A program made the translations under genes and the position numbers. From contig NZ_AP027272.1 of NCBI RefSeq assembly GCF_036322805.1, positions 930,001 to 994,000 on the forward strand: DNA of 64,000 nucleotides, written 5' to 3'. This document shows positions 44,109 through 52,756 of this stretch, piece by piece; positions within the stretch are counted from its first letter, which is position 1, and each line of letters starts with the position of its first letter. Below the pieces are notes generated by a model that saw only the letters and a program-made list of their open reading frames with translations, did not search any database and was not told the DNA's origin. The DNA is from Planctobacterium marinum. Its GTDB lineage: Bacteria > Pseudomonadota > Gammaproteobacteria > Enterobacterales > Alteromonadaceae.

Positions 44109-46078
44109 GTATCCAGCCACCTTGTAACTCGTTCTGCGATATCTAATTGTGTGTGGGCATCTATAATGTGATGCCCTTGCTCCGGGTAAAGTAATAGTGA
44201 AACCGGCGCATTGTTGCGGGTTTTAAGGTGACGATACAGCTCTAATGATTGACTGTAATGCACCCGATTATCTTTCATGCCATGCATGATGAGAAGTGGT
44301 GTTTTGTGCTTCTCGCTATAGTAAATGGGACTGGCCTGTAGCCATTTTTGCCAGCTTTGCCATGGCATACTTAAGGCATGGGTTTGCAGCATTTCTGTAG
44401 GGATATCTGTGGTACCAAACTTGGAAGTTTGATTACTGATCCCGGCGATACTCACCGCCGCTGAAAAGTACTGTGAAAATTTAGTGGCGCACCACGCTGC
44501 GGCATAACCGCCATAAGACGCACCCGAGATCCCCAGCCAATCAGTGGCTAATTGCTTATCGAGTAAATACTGTCGCGCCACCAGTAAATCGTTAAACTCA
44601 GCGCCCGCATAGTCTCCTTGGCTTAGTTTTAAAAAGGCATCGCCGCGTCCTGAAGAGCCTCGATAGTTAGGCAAAAAACTCTGTATGCCCATTGCCGCAA
44701 GACTGTGTACAGGTTGGCTATAGCGGGCAATCCAACCATCACTGATATGAGATTCCGGTCCACCATGGACAAATATCACGGTGTCATACCTGGCAGAGGT
44801 ATTTGCATCGCGGGGAGATATGAGTATTCCTTCCAGTTCAACGCCGTCTTCGGCCTTAAACTTATGAACTTGTTGTAGGCCCAGGTTCAATTCATCTAAC
44901 TGGCTATTAGAATTGCTGGAGCGCAGCATTTTACCCCGCTTAAACCAGAATAATTCGTCAGGGTGTGCACGGCTGTTAGCGATAACTGCCAGGTTGTTAT
45001 CACTATCTGTGCTGTGTATACCTCGGATAATGAGTTGTCCATCGTACAAGGTGCGGTAACTGTCGCTGCTATGATTGGCGCGCTTGCTGGCAATAATAGA
45101 GCGTACCCCGATATCAGCGCTAAATACCAGATTTCTGGTTTCAGGCCATAACACATTGGTTATCATACCTTCAAAGTTACTGAGTATTTGCTGGCTTTTC
45201 TGGCGCTTGATATCCATCAGGAACAGGCTGCCGTGATCCGGTGAACTCGGGGTTTGTGCAGCAATAAAGGCGAGTTTGTTGCCATCAGGAGAAAACGCCG
45301 CTTTACCCAGTTTTCCCAACCCTGAAACTAGCGTGGTTGTTGTGCTTATACCATCGCTCAACACATACTCGGCGCGCATGATGATGTCATCTTGATTTTT
45401 AGATGGCGCTTTCTTAATCAATAGTTGTTGGCTTTCAGGAGCGAATTTAGCTTCTACAACGTGACCATCAACAGGAATTAACTGCTCTCCTTTGTCCATT
45501 TGAGCCAGAGACAATAGGTATAGGCGATGGTTCTTGTCTGGTTCATTTTCAAATTCGTATACGCTGTCTAGCTTGGGCGTCTTGCTCTGTTCTGCTTGCT
45601 CTGAGGGGTACCAATAAGCGAGCGACTGGCCATCATTGTGTAAATCAAAACCGTGAATATGCTGCTTTCTTGCAACCACTTTAATGGCTTCGCCGCCATC
45701 GGGCCTTATCATGTAAATACTAAAAAAGGGCTCAATCTGGCGTCGCATTAGTAGCCAGATTTGTTGTCCGTCGCCACTCCATTTTATTTGCTGTATCTGA
45801 TTCAGACCTCTTATCAGATGGCGCATTTGACCTTTGTGATCTAACAGAAATAGTTCCTGCCAGTCAGGACCGACAGAGGCTTTGCGTGTATCACGAGGAA
45901 TATTTTGAATAAAGGCGATGCGTTTATTATCGGGGGAAAGCCGAGCATCATTGATTTGTTTTAAGGCCACTAAAAGTTCTGGCGACATAGAGCCAGTTGC
46001 AGCCCCAGCTGTTGAGGCGATACTGGAAAATAAAAACAGCAGTGCTACTTTCAGGTGCTCTTTAAAATATTGGCTCAT
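44075..46078 (-). CDS. Prolyl oligopeptidase family (S9) serine peptidase
   Basis: A 667-residue exported protein (signal peptide ending near STAGAATG). Residues ~50-400 form a WD40/beta-propeller-like domain with SPDNKRIAFI- and SPDGNKLAFIA-type repeats. The C-terminal alpha/beta-hydrolase has nucleophile Ser (~521) in ISGASYGGYAAAWC, Asp in MHGMKDNRVHYSQ and His in PEQGHHI. S9 enzymes cleave short peptides, here likely in the periplasm. It is last in the operon CLC channel, HemJ, S9. Confidence 0.93.
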   Translation of the reverse strand: MSQYFKEHLKVALLFLFSSIASTAGAATGSMSPELLVALKQINDARLSPDNKRIAFIQNIPRDTRKASVGPDWQELFLLDHKGQMRHLIRGLNQIQQIKWSGDGQQIWLLMRRQIEPFFSIYMIRPDGGEAIKVVARKQHIHGFDLHNDGQSLAYWYPSEQAEQSKTPKLDSVYEFENEPDKNHRLYLLSLAQMDKGEQLIPVDGHVVEAKFAPESQQLLIKKAPSKNQDDIIMRAEYVLSDGISTTTTLVSGLGKLGKAAFSPDGNKLAFIAAQTPSSPDHGSLFLMDIKRQKSQQILSNFEGMITNVLWPETRNLVFSADIGVRSIIASKRANHSSDSYRTLYDGQLIIRGIHSTDSDNNLAVIANSRAHPDELFWFKRGKMLRSSNSNSQLDELNLGLQQVHKFKAEDGVELEGILISPRDANTSARYDTVIFVHGGPESHISDGWIARYSQPVHSLAAMGIQSFLPNYRGSSGRGDAFLKLSQGDYAGAEFNDLLVARQYLLDKQLATDWLGISGASYGGYAAAWCATKFSQYFSAAVSIAGISNQTSKFGTTDIPTEMLQTHALSMPWQSWQKWLQASPIYYSEKHKTPLLIMHGMKDNRVHYSQSLELYRHLKTRNNAPVSLLLYPEQGHHIIDAHTQLDIAERVTRWLDTYRLKASDSPD

Positions 46079-46086
46079 GCTTTTCC

Positions 46087-46518
46087 CTAAAAGGGCTTCA
46101 CGACCGCAAGTACGATGATGGCCAGAAAGATAAATACCGGCGATTCATTTAAAAAACGATAGAACTTGTGACCATGGCGGTTTGCGTCCCGCTCAAATCG
46201 CTTCATCAAAACAAACAGATATCCATAGTAAGCGTAAATCAGTAGCACTAATAGCAACTTGGCGTGTAACCAATGGGACGCGCCCAACCAAGCCATGCCA
46301 TATTGATGGATTAAAGCAATACCAAATACCAAAGTCAGAATGGCGAAAGGCAAAACGAACCACCAGAGTCGCCTTTCCATGACTTTAAATTGTTGATTGA
46401 GTTCATCGGATTCTGATTGAGCGTGATAAACAAATAGTCTCGGCAGATAAAATATGCCTGCCATCCATGCCACCATAAAAAAAATGTGAAGTGCCTTGAG
46501 CCACAAAATAGTCACCAC
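46087..46518 (-). CDS. hemJ: Protoporphyrinogen IX oxidase HemJ
   Basis: A 143-residue membrane protein with four helices and the UPF0093/HemJ start LWLKALHIFFMVAWMAGIFY, where the histidine in KALHI is the haem-ligand position known in the family, followed by LPRLFVYHA and the conserved YYGYLFVLMKRF. HemJ oxidises protoporphyrinogen IX in bacteria lacking HemG or HemY. It lies 8 bases after the CLC gene and 8 bases before the S9 peptidase gene. Confidence 0.93.
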   Translation of the reverse strand: MVTILWLKALHIFFMVAWMAGIFYLPRLFVYHAQSESDELNQQFKVMERRLWWFVLPFAILTLVFGIALIHQYGMAWLGASHWLHAKLLLVLLIYAYYGYLFVLMKRFERDANRHGHKFYRFLNESPVFIFLAIIVLAVVKPF

Positions 46519-46526
46519 TAAACTCC

Positions 46527-48245
46527 TTAATATTCTTTGCGATACAGATAGCTGCGCACTGCATCCCAGGTTATCACGCCAACAATAGAATGTGGTGTTG
46601 AACCCTGAACATACACCGCACCTTCTCTGCGATGTTGCAGTATTTCATAGACTTCCGCTAATGTTGCTTGTGCTGAGACTCCCTGCATCGGGAAGAAACG
46701 CAGAGGAGAACCCTCCTTGTTCAGGCTGTAATCGTACTGTACCAGGAAGTATTGCACATCAATTTCGTAGGTGGATTTTTGCACTACCGGATGGGTTGGG
46801 GCCGTATCTAGAAAGTCCAGAATATGTTTGTCTGTGGCGTCCATAAACAGTTTGTATTCCCGGTCAATGAGCGCCAGCACGCCCACTTTCTGCAAGGTTG
46901 AGCGTATGGAAGATGTGGTGTAGGGCAGGTTTTGATAATCCAGTTGCCGAATAAAGATAGAGCTGTTTTTGAACAATTGGTTAGCTGTTACATAAGATGG
47001 CACGATAACCATCATTGCCGGTAGCACCACATCTACCGAATTTGATAACTCCATTACTGCCGACAAAGCCGCCAAAGGGGCATGTACTACAGAGGTGAGG
47101 AATGCGGCGATGCCCAAAATGGCAAAACTACTGGTTAAGTGGCTGGGATCTTCATAGGCAAGACCCAATGGATACATTAACGTTGCTCCCAATAGTGCGC
47201 CTAACCCCAACACCGGGCCAATTAGACCACCAGGAATGCCTAATCCAATGGCAAAAATGGTAAGAATAAATTTAGCCAACAGGATGGCCAGTAGTAATTG
47301 GATATCTTGTGGTGCTGCGACAACCCAGTGAATGGCACTAAAGCCGGTACCCATTGCGTTGGGAATAAACCAACCAACCAGGCCCGTAATCACCCCCGCC
47401 AGTAGCAGACGACTGAACATATTCATGGGACGGAACCAGCGGATAATGTTCATTATTTGCATATTGAACAATGTAGAAATGCCGCCCAGTACGGCTCCAA
47501 ATAGGATGAAGTACAGATACATCCAAGTATCAAACTCAGCGATAGTCAGAAAAGCCAGTTCATGGTCATCGCCAAACACCAAACGGCTCAATACTGAACC
47601 ACAAGCGGCAGAGAGCATTATTGGAATAAAAATATGGATTTTATATTCTCTGAGCACCACTTCCATTACAAATAAAACTGCGGCAAAAGGGGTGTTAAAT
47701 GAAGCCGATATGCCTGCGGCTATGCCACAGCCGGTTAAAATTCGAATGCTGTTATAGGGTAATTTGAGCCAGTTTCCAATAAAGCTACTACCCGCAGCCC
47801 CTAAGTGTACGGATGGGCCTTCGCGACCCACTGAAAAACCACTGGCCAGGGCAGCCATACCCCCGAAAAACTGGTTTAAGGTGTTTTTAAAAGGCATGAG
47901 TCCGTTGTGATTTTTAACGCGATAAATTACAAACGGAATACCTGTACGGTAGTGTTTAAAGCGGGTGATAATGGCGAACAAAAATATCGCTAACGCTCCT
48001 AAAATGGGGATCAATAAACGCATTTCTGGCTCTAATGAAGCGAAGTTATCTACTTCGTCTAGCCAGAGTAACTGTAAACTCTCGTAGCTGAGGCGAAACA
48101 ATATGATTAAGCTGCCGGAACAAATACCTGCGAGAACACCCAGCAAACTGAGTTGCACTGACGTTCGGGGATGGGAGAGCGCTACTCGCAGTGATGCGAG
48201 AGAAAGGCGCCTCTTCATTGCTCTGATAAAGACTTTTATCGGCAT
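46527..48245 (-). CDS. CLC-type chloride channel / transporter with CBS domains
   Basis: A 572-residue protein with the CLC membrane fold. The gating glutamate Glu142 is present in GREGPSVHLGA, the later selectivity loop is GIPGGLIGPVLGLGA, and the first anion-filter motif reads RTGIP (residues 100-104) where E. coli has GSGIP. The C-terminal ~120 residues form a CBS pair that may bind nucleotides. ATG 48245 or ATG 48218 (MKRRLSL) are possible starts. It heads an operon with hemJ and the S9 peptidase gene. It probably moves chloride or another anion against protons; substrate not proven. Confidence 0.92.
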   Translation of the reverse strand: MPIKVFIRAMKRRLSLASLRVALSHPRTSVQLSLLGVLAGICSGSLIILFRLSYESLQLLWLDEVDNFASLEPEMRLLIPILGALAIFLFAIITRFKHYRTGIPFVIYRVKNHNGLMPFKNTLNQFFGGMAALASGFSVGREGPSVHLGAAGSSFIGNWLKLPYNSIRILTGCGIAAGISASFNTPFAAVLFVMEVVLREYKIHIFIPIMLSAACGSVLSRLVFGDDHELAFLTIAEFDTWMYLYFILFGAVLGGISTLFNMQIMNIIRWFRPMNMFSRLLLAGVITGLVGWFIPNAMGTGFSAIHWVVAAPQDIQLLLAILLAKFILTIFAIGLGIPGGLIGPVLGLGALLGATLMYPLGLAYEDPSHLTSSFAILGIAAFLTSVVHAPLAALSAVMELSNSVDVVLPAMMVIVPSYVTANQLFKNSSIFIRQLDYQNLPYTTSSIRSTLQKVGVLALIDREYKLFMDATDKHILDFLDTAPTHPVVQKSTYEIDVQYFLVQYDYSLNKEGSPLRFFPMQGVSAQATLAEVYEILQHRREGAVYVQGSTPHSIVGVITWDAVRSYLYRKEY

Positions 48246-48443
48246 TGGGCGGCTCGGTTCAAGAGAAAGTCCATGGGATTATTTAGTTATATAGGTATCA
48301 TAAAAATGCTAACTTGGCGATAGCAAACCCAGCGCAAGTCTATGAAAAAATTCTGGTTTTGCATTTTTACGGTAGAGTTAATCAATACTTTAAGATGTTA
48401 GATCTGCTGTCTATAATGGTGAAAATTTCACAAGGGCCGAAAT

Positions 48444-49154
48444 GTGACCAGCCAACTTCTTAAAAAACGATTCGGTGCTTTCCGATACTATCTGGCGGTG
48501 ATTGCACTATTAATACTATCTGGGTGGCTTGGCTATCAGTGGGCTGGAATCGAACAGCAACGACTGAATGAGGAAATTGACCGTCTCAATCAATCTATGA
48601 ATAACCTGGTAACGGAAAATAACCGTCTCACCCGCGACATCAATATTCTGGGGGTCGACCTTGAGGTAGCCCGACTGGCGTCTGAAGAAAGTCGCAAACA
48701 AATCCTGCAACAAATGACGGCCGAAAAAGAGCTTCGTAGAGAGTTAAGCTTTTATCAAAAAGTAATGGCCCCGGAACTGGAGCAAGATGGTTTCATCATT
48801 GATTCTTTTAATCTCGAGCCCAGTGCCAGTGAAGGCTTTTTCCGCTATGCGCTGATTCTGATGCAAAAAGACAAGCATCGCACCACGGTAAAAGGCAAGG
48901 TGGATATTACGCTGATTGGTAGCCAGGATGGCAAGCCGACAGAGCTGAAACTTAACGAGGTACTGATTGAAAACTCTGATACTCTCAGTTTTAGTTTTCG
49001 ATATTTCGAGGTGCTCAAGGGGGAGTTTATGCTGCCCGAGGCCTTTGATCCGGAAATCATCGTGGTGGAGTCCCGTTTAAAAGACAAGAAGTGGGGCAGT
49101 GACTATTTAAAACGCAGCTTTGACTGGCAGCTGTTTGAAACTCAAGTGGAGTAG
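48444..49154 (+). CDS. DUF6776-like membrane-anchored coiled-coil protein
   Basis: A 236-residue protein from GTG 48444 (MTSQLLKKRFGAFRYYLAV), with AAGGG upstream. A membrane helix (~14-33) precedes a leucine-zipper-like coiled coil (~36-95: QQRLNEEIDRLNQSMNNLVT) and a beta-rich C-terminal domain with FRYALILMQKDKHRTTVKG and LSFSFRYFEVLKGEFMLPE. This arrangement matches the DUF6776 family as I know it, which has no assigned function. The periplasmic domain suggests an envelope role. The next gene starts 10 bases downstream. Confidence 0.8.
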   Translation: MTSQLLKKRFGAFRYYLAVIALLILSGWLGYQWAGIEQQRLNEEIDRLNQSMNNLVTENNRLTRDINILGVDLEVARLASEESRKQILQQMTAEKELRRELSFYQKVMAPELEQDGFIIDSFNLEPSASEGFFRYALILMQKDKHRTTVKGKVDITLIGSQDGKPTELKLNEVLIENSDTLSFSFRYFEVLKGEFMLPEAFDPEIIVVESRLKDKKWGSDYLKRSFDWQLFETQVE

Positions 49155-49164
49155 CGGATACATT

Positions 49165-49575
49165 ATGAGTGAAATTAAGGCACCTGATGAGTTATTGAAA
49201 GCACAATGGATTGCCAATATTACCGATACGGCAGTGCGCATACCCATTTTAAACATCAATGTCGGTTTAGACTTTCTTATCGGTTTAATTCCCGGTTTTG
49301 GTGACGCGGTCATGACTCTGGTGGCGCTGCGTATTGTGTATCTGGGTAAGAAGCTAGGTATGCCGAAACATTTACTGCGCAAAATGGTGCGCAATAGCCT
49401 ACTGGATTTTGGCTTAGGTTTTATTCCTGTGGTGGGGGATCTGGTGGACCTGTTTTACAAAGCGAATAAGCGTAATGTTCGTTTGATGGAGCGCTGGTGG
49501 CTGCAACAGAACCAGTCTGAGCTTGCGAGAAACACGCAAGCTAAACTGGACTCATGGCAAGCGCCACAGGATTAG
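49165..49575 (+). CDS. DUF4112 family protein
   Basis: A 136-residue protein from ATG 49165 (MSEIKAPDELLKAQWIANIT); the frame extends upstream but overlaps the previous gene. It has the duplicated DUF4112 motif IGLIPGFGDAVMTLVALRIV and LGFIPVVGDLVDLFYKANKR, each a hydrophobic helix that probably sits in or on the membrane. Function unknown. It appears co-transcribed with the DUF6776-like gene. Confidence 0.88.
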   Translation: MSEIKAPDELLKAQWIANITDTAVRIPILNINVGLDFLIGLIPGFGDAVMTLVALRIVYLGKKLGMPKHLLRKMVRNSLLDFGLGFIPVVGDLVDLFYKANKRNVRLMERWWLQQNQSELARNTQAKLDSWQAPQD

Positions 49576-49581
49576 TACTAA

Positions 49582-50046
49582 TTAGCTGAACATGCTGTTG
49601 GCAAGGGTTTTTTGAATACCTACTACATCAGTGCCGCGCTTCAGCTCTTTAACTAATGGACTAGGATCGCTACCTATCCAGATTTTTAGTTCACTATCTG
49701 TGTCAAAGCTACCGGCGGTTTCTACCGCAAATTTGGCTATGGATTTATAGGGGATAGACAAGTATTCCACCTTTTTCCCGGTAACGCCTTGCTTGTCTAT
49801 CAAGATCAAGCGCTTGTTAGTGAATACAAACATATCCCTGAAGACCTTGTAACCCATTTGAATGGCTTCATTGTCCGCTGTTATCGCTTGTAGTTCTTCT
49901 TCTAATTGCTCCAGATCCACTTCTGAAGCATCTCCCATCAAATTAGAGCGTGATGATCTTTGCTGTGCAATTTTGCAGCAGACTGTGTTCAATTTAGACA
50001 AGGCGAATGCTTGAAGGTCTAGTGGTGCTAAATCAAAAGCATTCAA
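49582..50046 (-). CDS. PH-domain (bPH-type) protein
   Basis: The conserved part, from MGDASEVDLEQLEEELQAIT (internal ATG 49938) to the end, is a bacterial PH domain with MFVFTNKRLILIDKQGVTGK, VEYLSIPYKSIAKFAVETAG and SELKIWIGSDPSPLVKE. Homologues usually start only 8-12 residues before ASEVD, so the extra 36 residues of the longest frame are doubtful. The true start could be at 49938 or a non-ATG codon. Function unknown; probably soluble. Convergent with DUF4112. Confidence 0.82.
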   Translation of the reverse strand: MNAFDLAPLDLQAFALSKLNTVCCKIAQQRSSRSNLMGDASEVDLEQLEEELQAITADNEAIQMGYKVFRDMFVFTNKRLILIDKQGVTGKKVEYLSIPYKSIAKFAVETAGSFDTDSELKIWIGSDPSPLVKELKRGTDVVGIQKTLANSMFS

Positions 50047-50092
50047 CGAAGCATAAATTGCACACAGGCGCTGCCCGAAGGGTTCGTTATAA

Positions 50093-50169
50093 AAGCGCTT
50101 TACTCTTTGTCACAGTCCTTTGACTTAGTACCACTAGGCCTGTAGGACTGTTCCTCGATTAAAGCGCTT
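50093..50169. repeat. Nested inverted repeat in an intergenic region
   Basis: Outer copies of the palindrome AAGCGCTT (50093-50100 and 50162-50169) enclose CAGTCC/GGACTG arms (50113-50118, 50145-50150) around AGGCCT. The whole could fold as a stem with internal loops. It lies between the PH-domain and YqaE genes. Confidence 0.5.
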
Positions 50170-50240
50170 ATATTTAGAACAAATTTTGCGCAACAAAGGT
50201 CAACACGCTCTTGATAATAGTCCCATAGTTAATCCTCTTA

Positions 50241-50423
50241 TTAAGCTGTTCTTTTCGACACCACTAACCAAACGGCGTGGATCATACCGGGAATACCGCC
50301 CATTAGTGTGAGTACAATATTCAGGAAAAAGTGCAGTGTTAAGCCAACCTGTAAAAAGGCACCTACCGGTGGCAGGATAATGGCCAGAATGAGATTTAAT
50401 ACACTCACGTCTTTGTTACTCAT
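50241..50423 (-). CDS. YqaE/Pmp3 family small membrane protein
   Basis: A 60-residue protein from the second ATG (50423, MSNKDVSVLNLILAIILPPV); the first Met is one codon earlier. Two membrane helices and the Pmp3 signature ILPPVGAFLQVGLTLHFFLN with a final GGIPGMIHAVWLV are seen. Members modulate membrane potential in yeast and plants; the bacterial role is unclear, often stress-linked. Confidence 0.92.
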   Translation of the reverse strand: MSNKDVSVLNLILAIILPPVGAFLQVGLTLHFFLNIVLTLMGGIPGMIHAVWLVVSKRTA

Positions 50424-50651
50424 CACTAAATTCCAATTGAGATAATTGTTTAACTAAGAGCCTAGTGGAAATTGCATAAAATAAAAGGCTGAAAAAAATT
50501 GCGGAATCAATCGGTCTTCTTTCAACGAGATTAATCTAGTACCAAAGTTTAACTGTTTAGCTGCTATAGTTGCGATAGAGTAACGATATATAGTTGCAAA
50601 CAGCGATACGACTATTCCGGTTAAAAGCGCATAGGCAGAGCAGGTCAAATT

Positions 50652-52733
50652 ATGCAAAGAGTCTTCAAATTATTACTTTTCGTAGTCGCTCTGGCTAGCT
50701 TTGCTGTTTTCGGGCAAGAAAAGACCAAGGTAAAACAGTTGCTGTCAATGGACTTAGCCGAATTACTCAAAGTTGAGGTGGCGACGGGCACAGACAAGCA
50801 GTTGTCAGAAGCGCCCGCAGTGGTCTCTGTGATTACTGCAGATGATATCGCCGCGATGGGAGCCCGGAATCTTTCAGAGGCCATTGAGCGGATACCGGGC
50901 TTACATGTCATGCCTTCCATCAATCGGGTCATGCCATTGTTTTCCATTCGAGGAATTTCTACAGACTCAACCCCGCAAGTCTTGGTTTTGATTGATGGTG
51001 TCGATATCTCTGAGATGACGGCGTTATCCACACCCTATGCTTTCGAATACCCAATTCATGCGGTTGAGCGCATTGAAATTATTCGTGGCCCGGGATCAGC
51101 AGTATACGGCGCAGATGCGTTCAGCGGAGTGATTAATGTCATCACTCGAAAGGCTGCTCAGCAAGACAAGTTACTAGTGGGAATTAGCGCAGGCTCCTTT
51201 GATACTTTTGATGGCTGGCTAAATTGGGACAAGCAATTTGATGAGTTGCAAATCGCATTTTCGGTGAGCCACACCCATCACAATAGTGACAATAACAGGG
51301 TGACTCAATACGGAGTGATGGATCGCGATGGAGAGATCAGCAACATACATCTGAATTTAGATTACCAAAATTTTAGCTTCAAAAACTGGTATTGGCGTAC
51401 CAAACAAAATATGGGAACTGGTGCGGCTATTTGGGGCAATAACTATGACGTGGATCGCATTGATGCCATGTTTAGCAAATTGAGCTGGAGTGATGCATTA
51501 ACGGACGTACTTAATGCCAGTATTGATTTTTCCTACGGTCAAACGACTCACGATGCCAGATTTCAATTATTACCGCCCGGTGTTTGGCCTGTAGGTAATG
51601 ACGGCAATGTTTTTCTACCACCGTTTACACCGGTTACTTTTCCAGACGGTGTCATTGGTCAACCGAGCGCCACTACACAAAAAGTTGAGCTTAGCTCTGC
51701 TTTCATTTATTCCGGATATCAGGATCATCGTATTAGAGTCGGGTTTGGCGCTAAGAAATTTAGTTTACAAGATGTAAAGGAAATTAAAAATTTTGGTCCG
51801 GGGATTTTAGATGTGCAGAACATTCCAGAATCGCTGCAAAGTGATGCGTTGATTGACGTTACCGGAACGCCTTTTGTTTATACCCCTGATTACGACCGGG
51901 ATCTGTGGTTCCTCTCGGTTCAGGACGAGTGGAAAATTGATGAAAATTGGGAGTTAACCGCAGGTTTACGCTACGATAACTATTCAGATTTTGGCTCCAC
52001 TACCAATCCTCGACTGGCATTGGTTTGGAGTGCCAACGAAGCGATAACCGCTAAGTTTTTATTCGGCACCGCATTTCGCGCCCCTAAGGTGGCTGAACTC
52101 GCGTTTGTTAACAATCCAACCACACTGGGCAACCCAACGCTGCAGCCAGAACAGATAGAAACATTGGAATTCGTCATTGATTATCGTCCCGGTGACGATT
52201 TCAATGGTGCGCTAAACTTTTTTAGTTATCAGGCCGAAGACTTGATCCAACTGGACCAGAGCTTTACCTTCCAAAATAATGGCGAACAAGATGGTTATGG
52301 TGCTGAGTTGGAGGCCAATTGGCAAGCGACTGAATTACTTCGACTTTCCGCCAATCTGTCTTGGTTAGAGTCGGAACGAAAAACTCAGAATGTTGATAAA
52401 GAACGCGTCCCGGGCTTAATGGCATTTGTAGACATGGGTTATCATTTCCTGGCAAATTGGCGCTTTACGATGCAGGGCTACTGGATCGCAGACAGACAAC
52501 GAGAACCCGGCGATAACCGTCCTGAAGTGGATGATTATCTTAAGCTGGACGCCAATTTAGCTTGGCAAATTGACGAGCACTGGGATGCGACACTCAGCAT
52601 AAAAAATCTAACTGACGACAACGTGGTGGAGCCAGTACCAGATTCAGCTTTATTCGGTATCGGCTTGGGATTCCCGGGTGATTATCCGATGTTGAGCCGT
52701 AGTATTCATGCTAACGTAACCTATGTGTTTTAA
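50652..52733 (+). CDS. TonB-dependent outer-membrane receptor
   Basis: A 693-residue receptor with signal peptide (cleavage near AVFGQ), a plug domain (AEAPAVVSVITADDIAAMGA-type text, IRGISTDSTPQVLVLIDGVD, VERIEIIRGPGSAVYGADAF) and a 22-strand barrel ending SIHANVTYVF. The plug residues resemble the CirA/FepA/BtuB class. It is followed after 23 bases by a sensor kinase with a YfiR-like domain, so the pair may work together in sensing a ligand. The ligand is unknown. Confidence 0.94.
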   Translation: MQRVFKLLLFVVALASFAVFGQEKTKVKQLLSMDLAELLKVEVATGTDKQLSEAPAVVSVITADDIAAMGARNLSEAIERIPGLHVMPSINRVMPLFSIRGISTDSTPQVLVLIDGVDISEMTALSTPYAFEYPIHAVERIEIIRGPGSAVYGADAFSGVINVITRKAAQQDKLLVGISAGSFDTFDGWLNWDKQFDELQIAFSVSHTHHNSDNNRVTQYGVMDRDGEISNIHLNLDYQNFSFKNWYWRTKQNMGTGAAIWGNNYDVDRIDAMFSKLSWSDALTDVLNASIDFSYGQTTHDARFQLLPPGVWPVGNDGNVFLPPFTPVTFPDGVIGQPSATTQKVELSSAFIYSGYQDHRIRVGFGAKKFSLQDVKEIKNFGPGILDVQNIPESLQSDALIDVTGTPFVYTPDYDRDLWFLSVQDEWKIDENWELTAGLRYDNYSDFGSTTNPRLALVWSANEAITAKFLFGTAFRAPKVAELAFVNNPTTLGNPTLQPEQIETLEFVIDYRPGDDFNGALNFFSYQAEDLIQLDQSFTFQNNGEQDGYGAELEANWQATELLRLSANLSWLESERKTQNVDKERVPGLMAFVDMGYHFLANWRFTMQGYWIADRQREPGDNRPEVDDYLKLDANLAWQIDEHWDATLSIKNLTDDNVVEPVPDSALFGIGLGFPGDYPMLSRSIHANVTYVF

Positions 52734-52756
52734 ACATTGGAGAGTAACTTCAGGTA

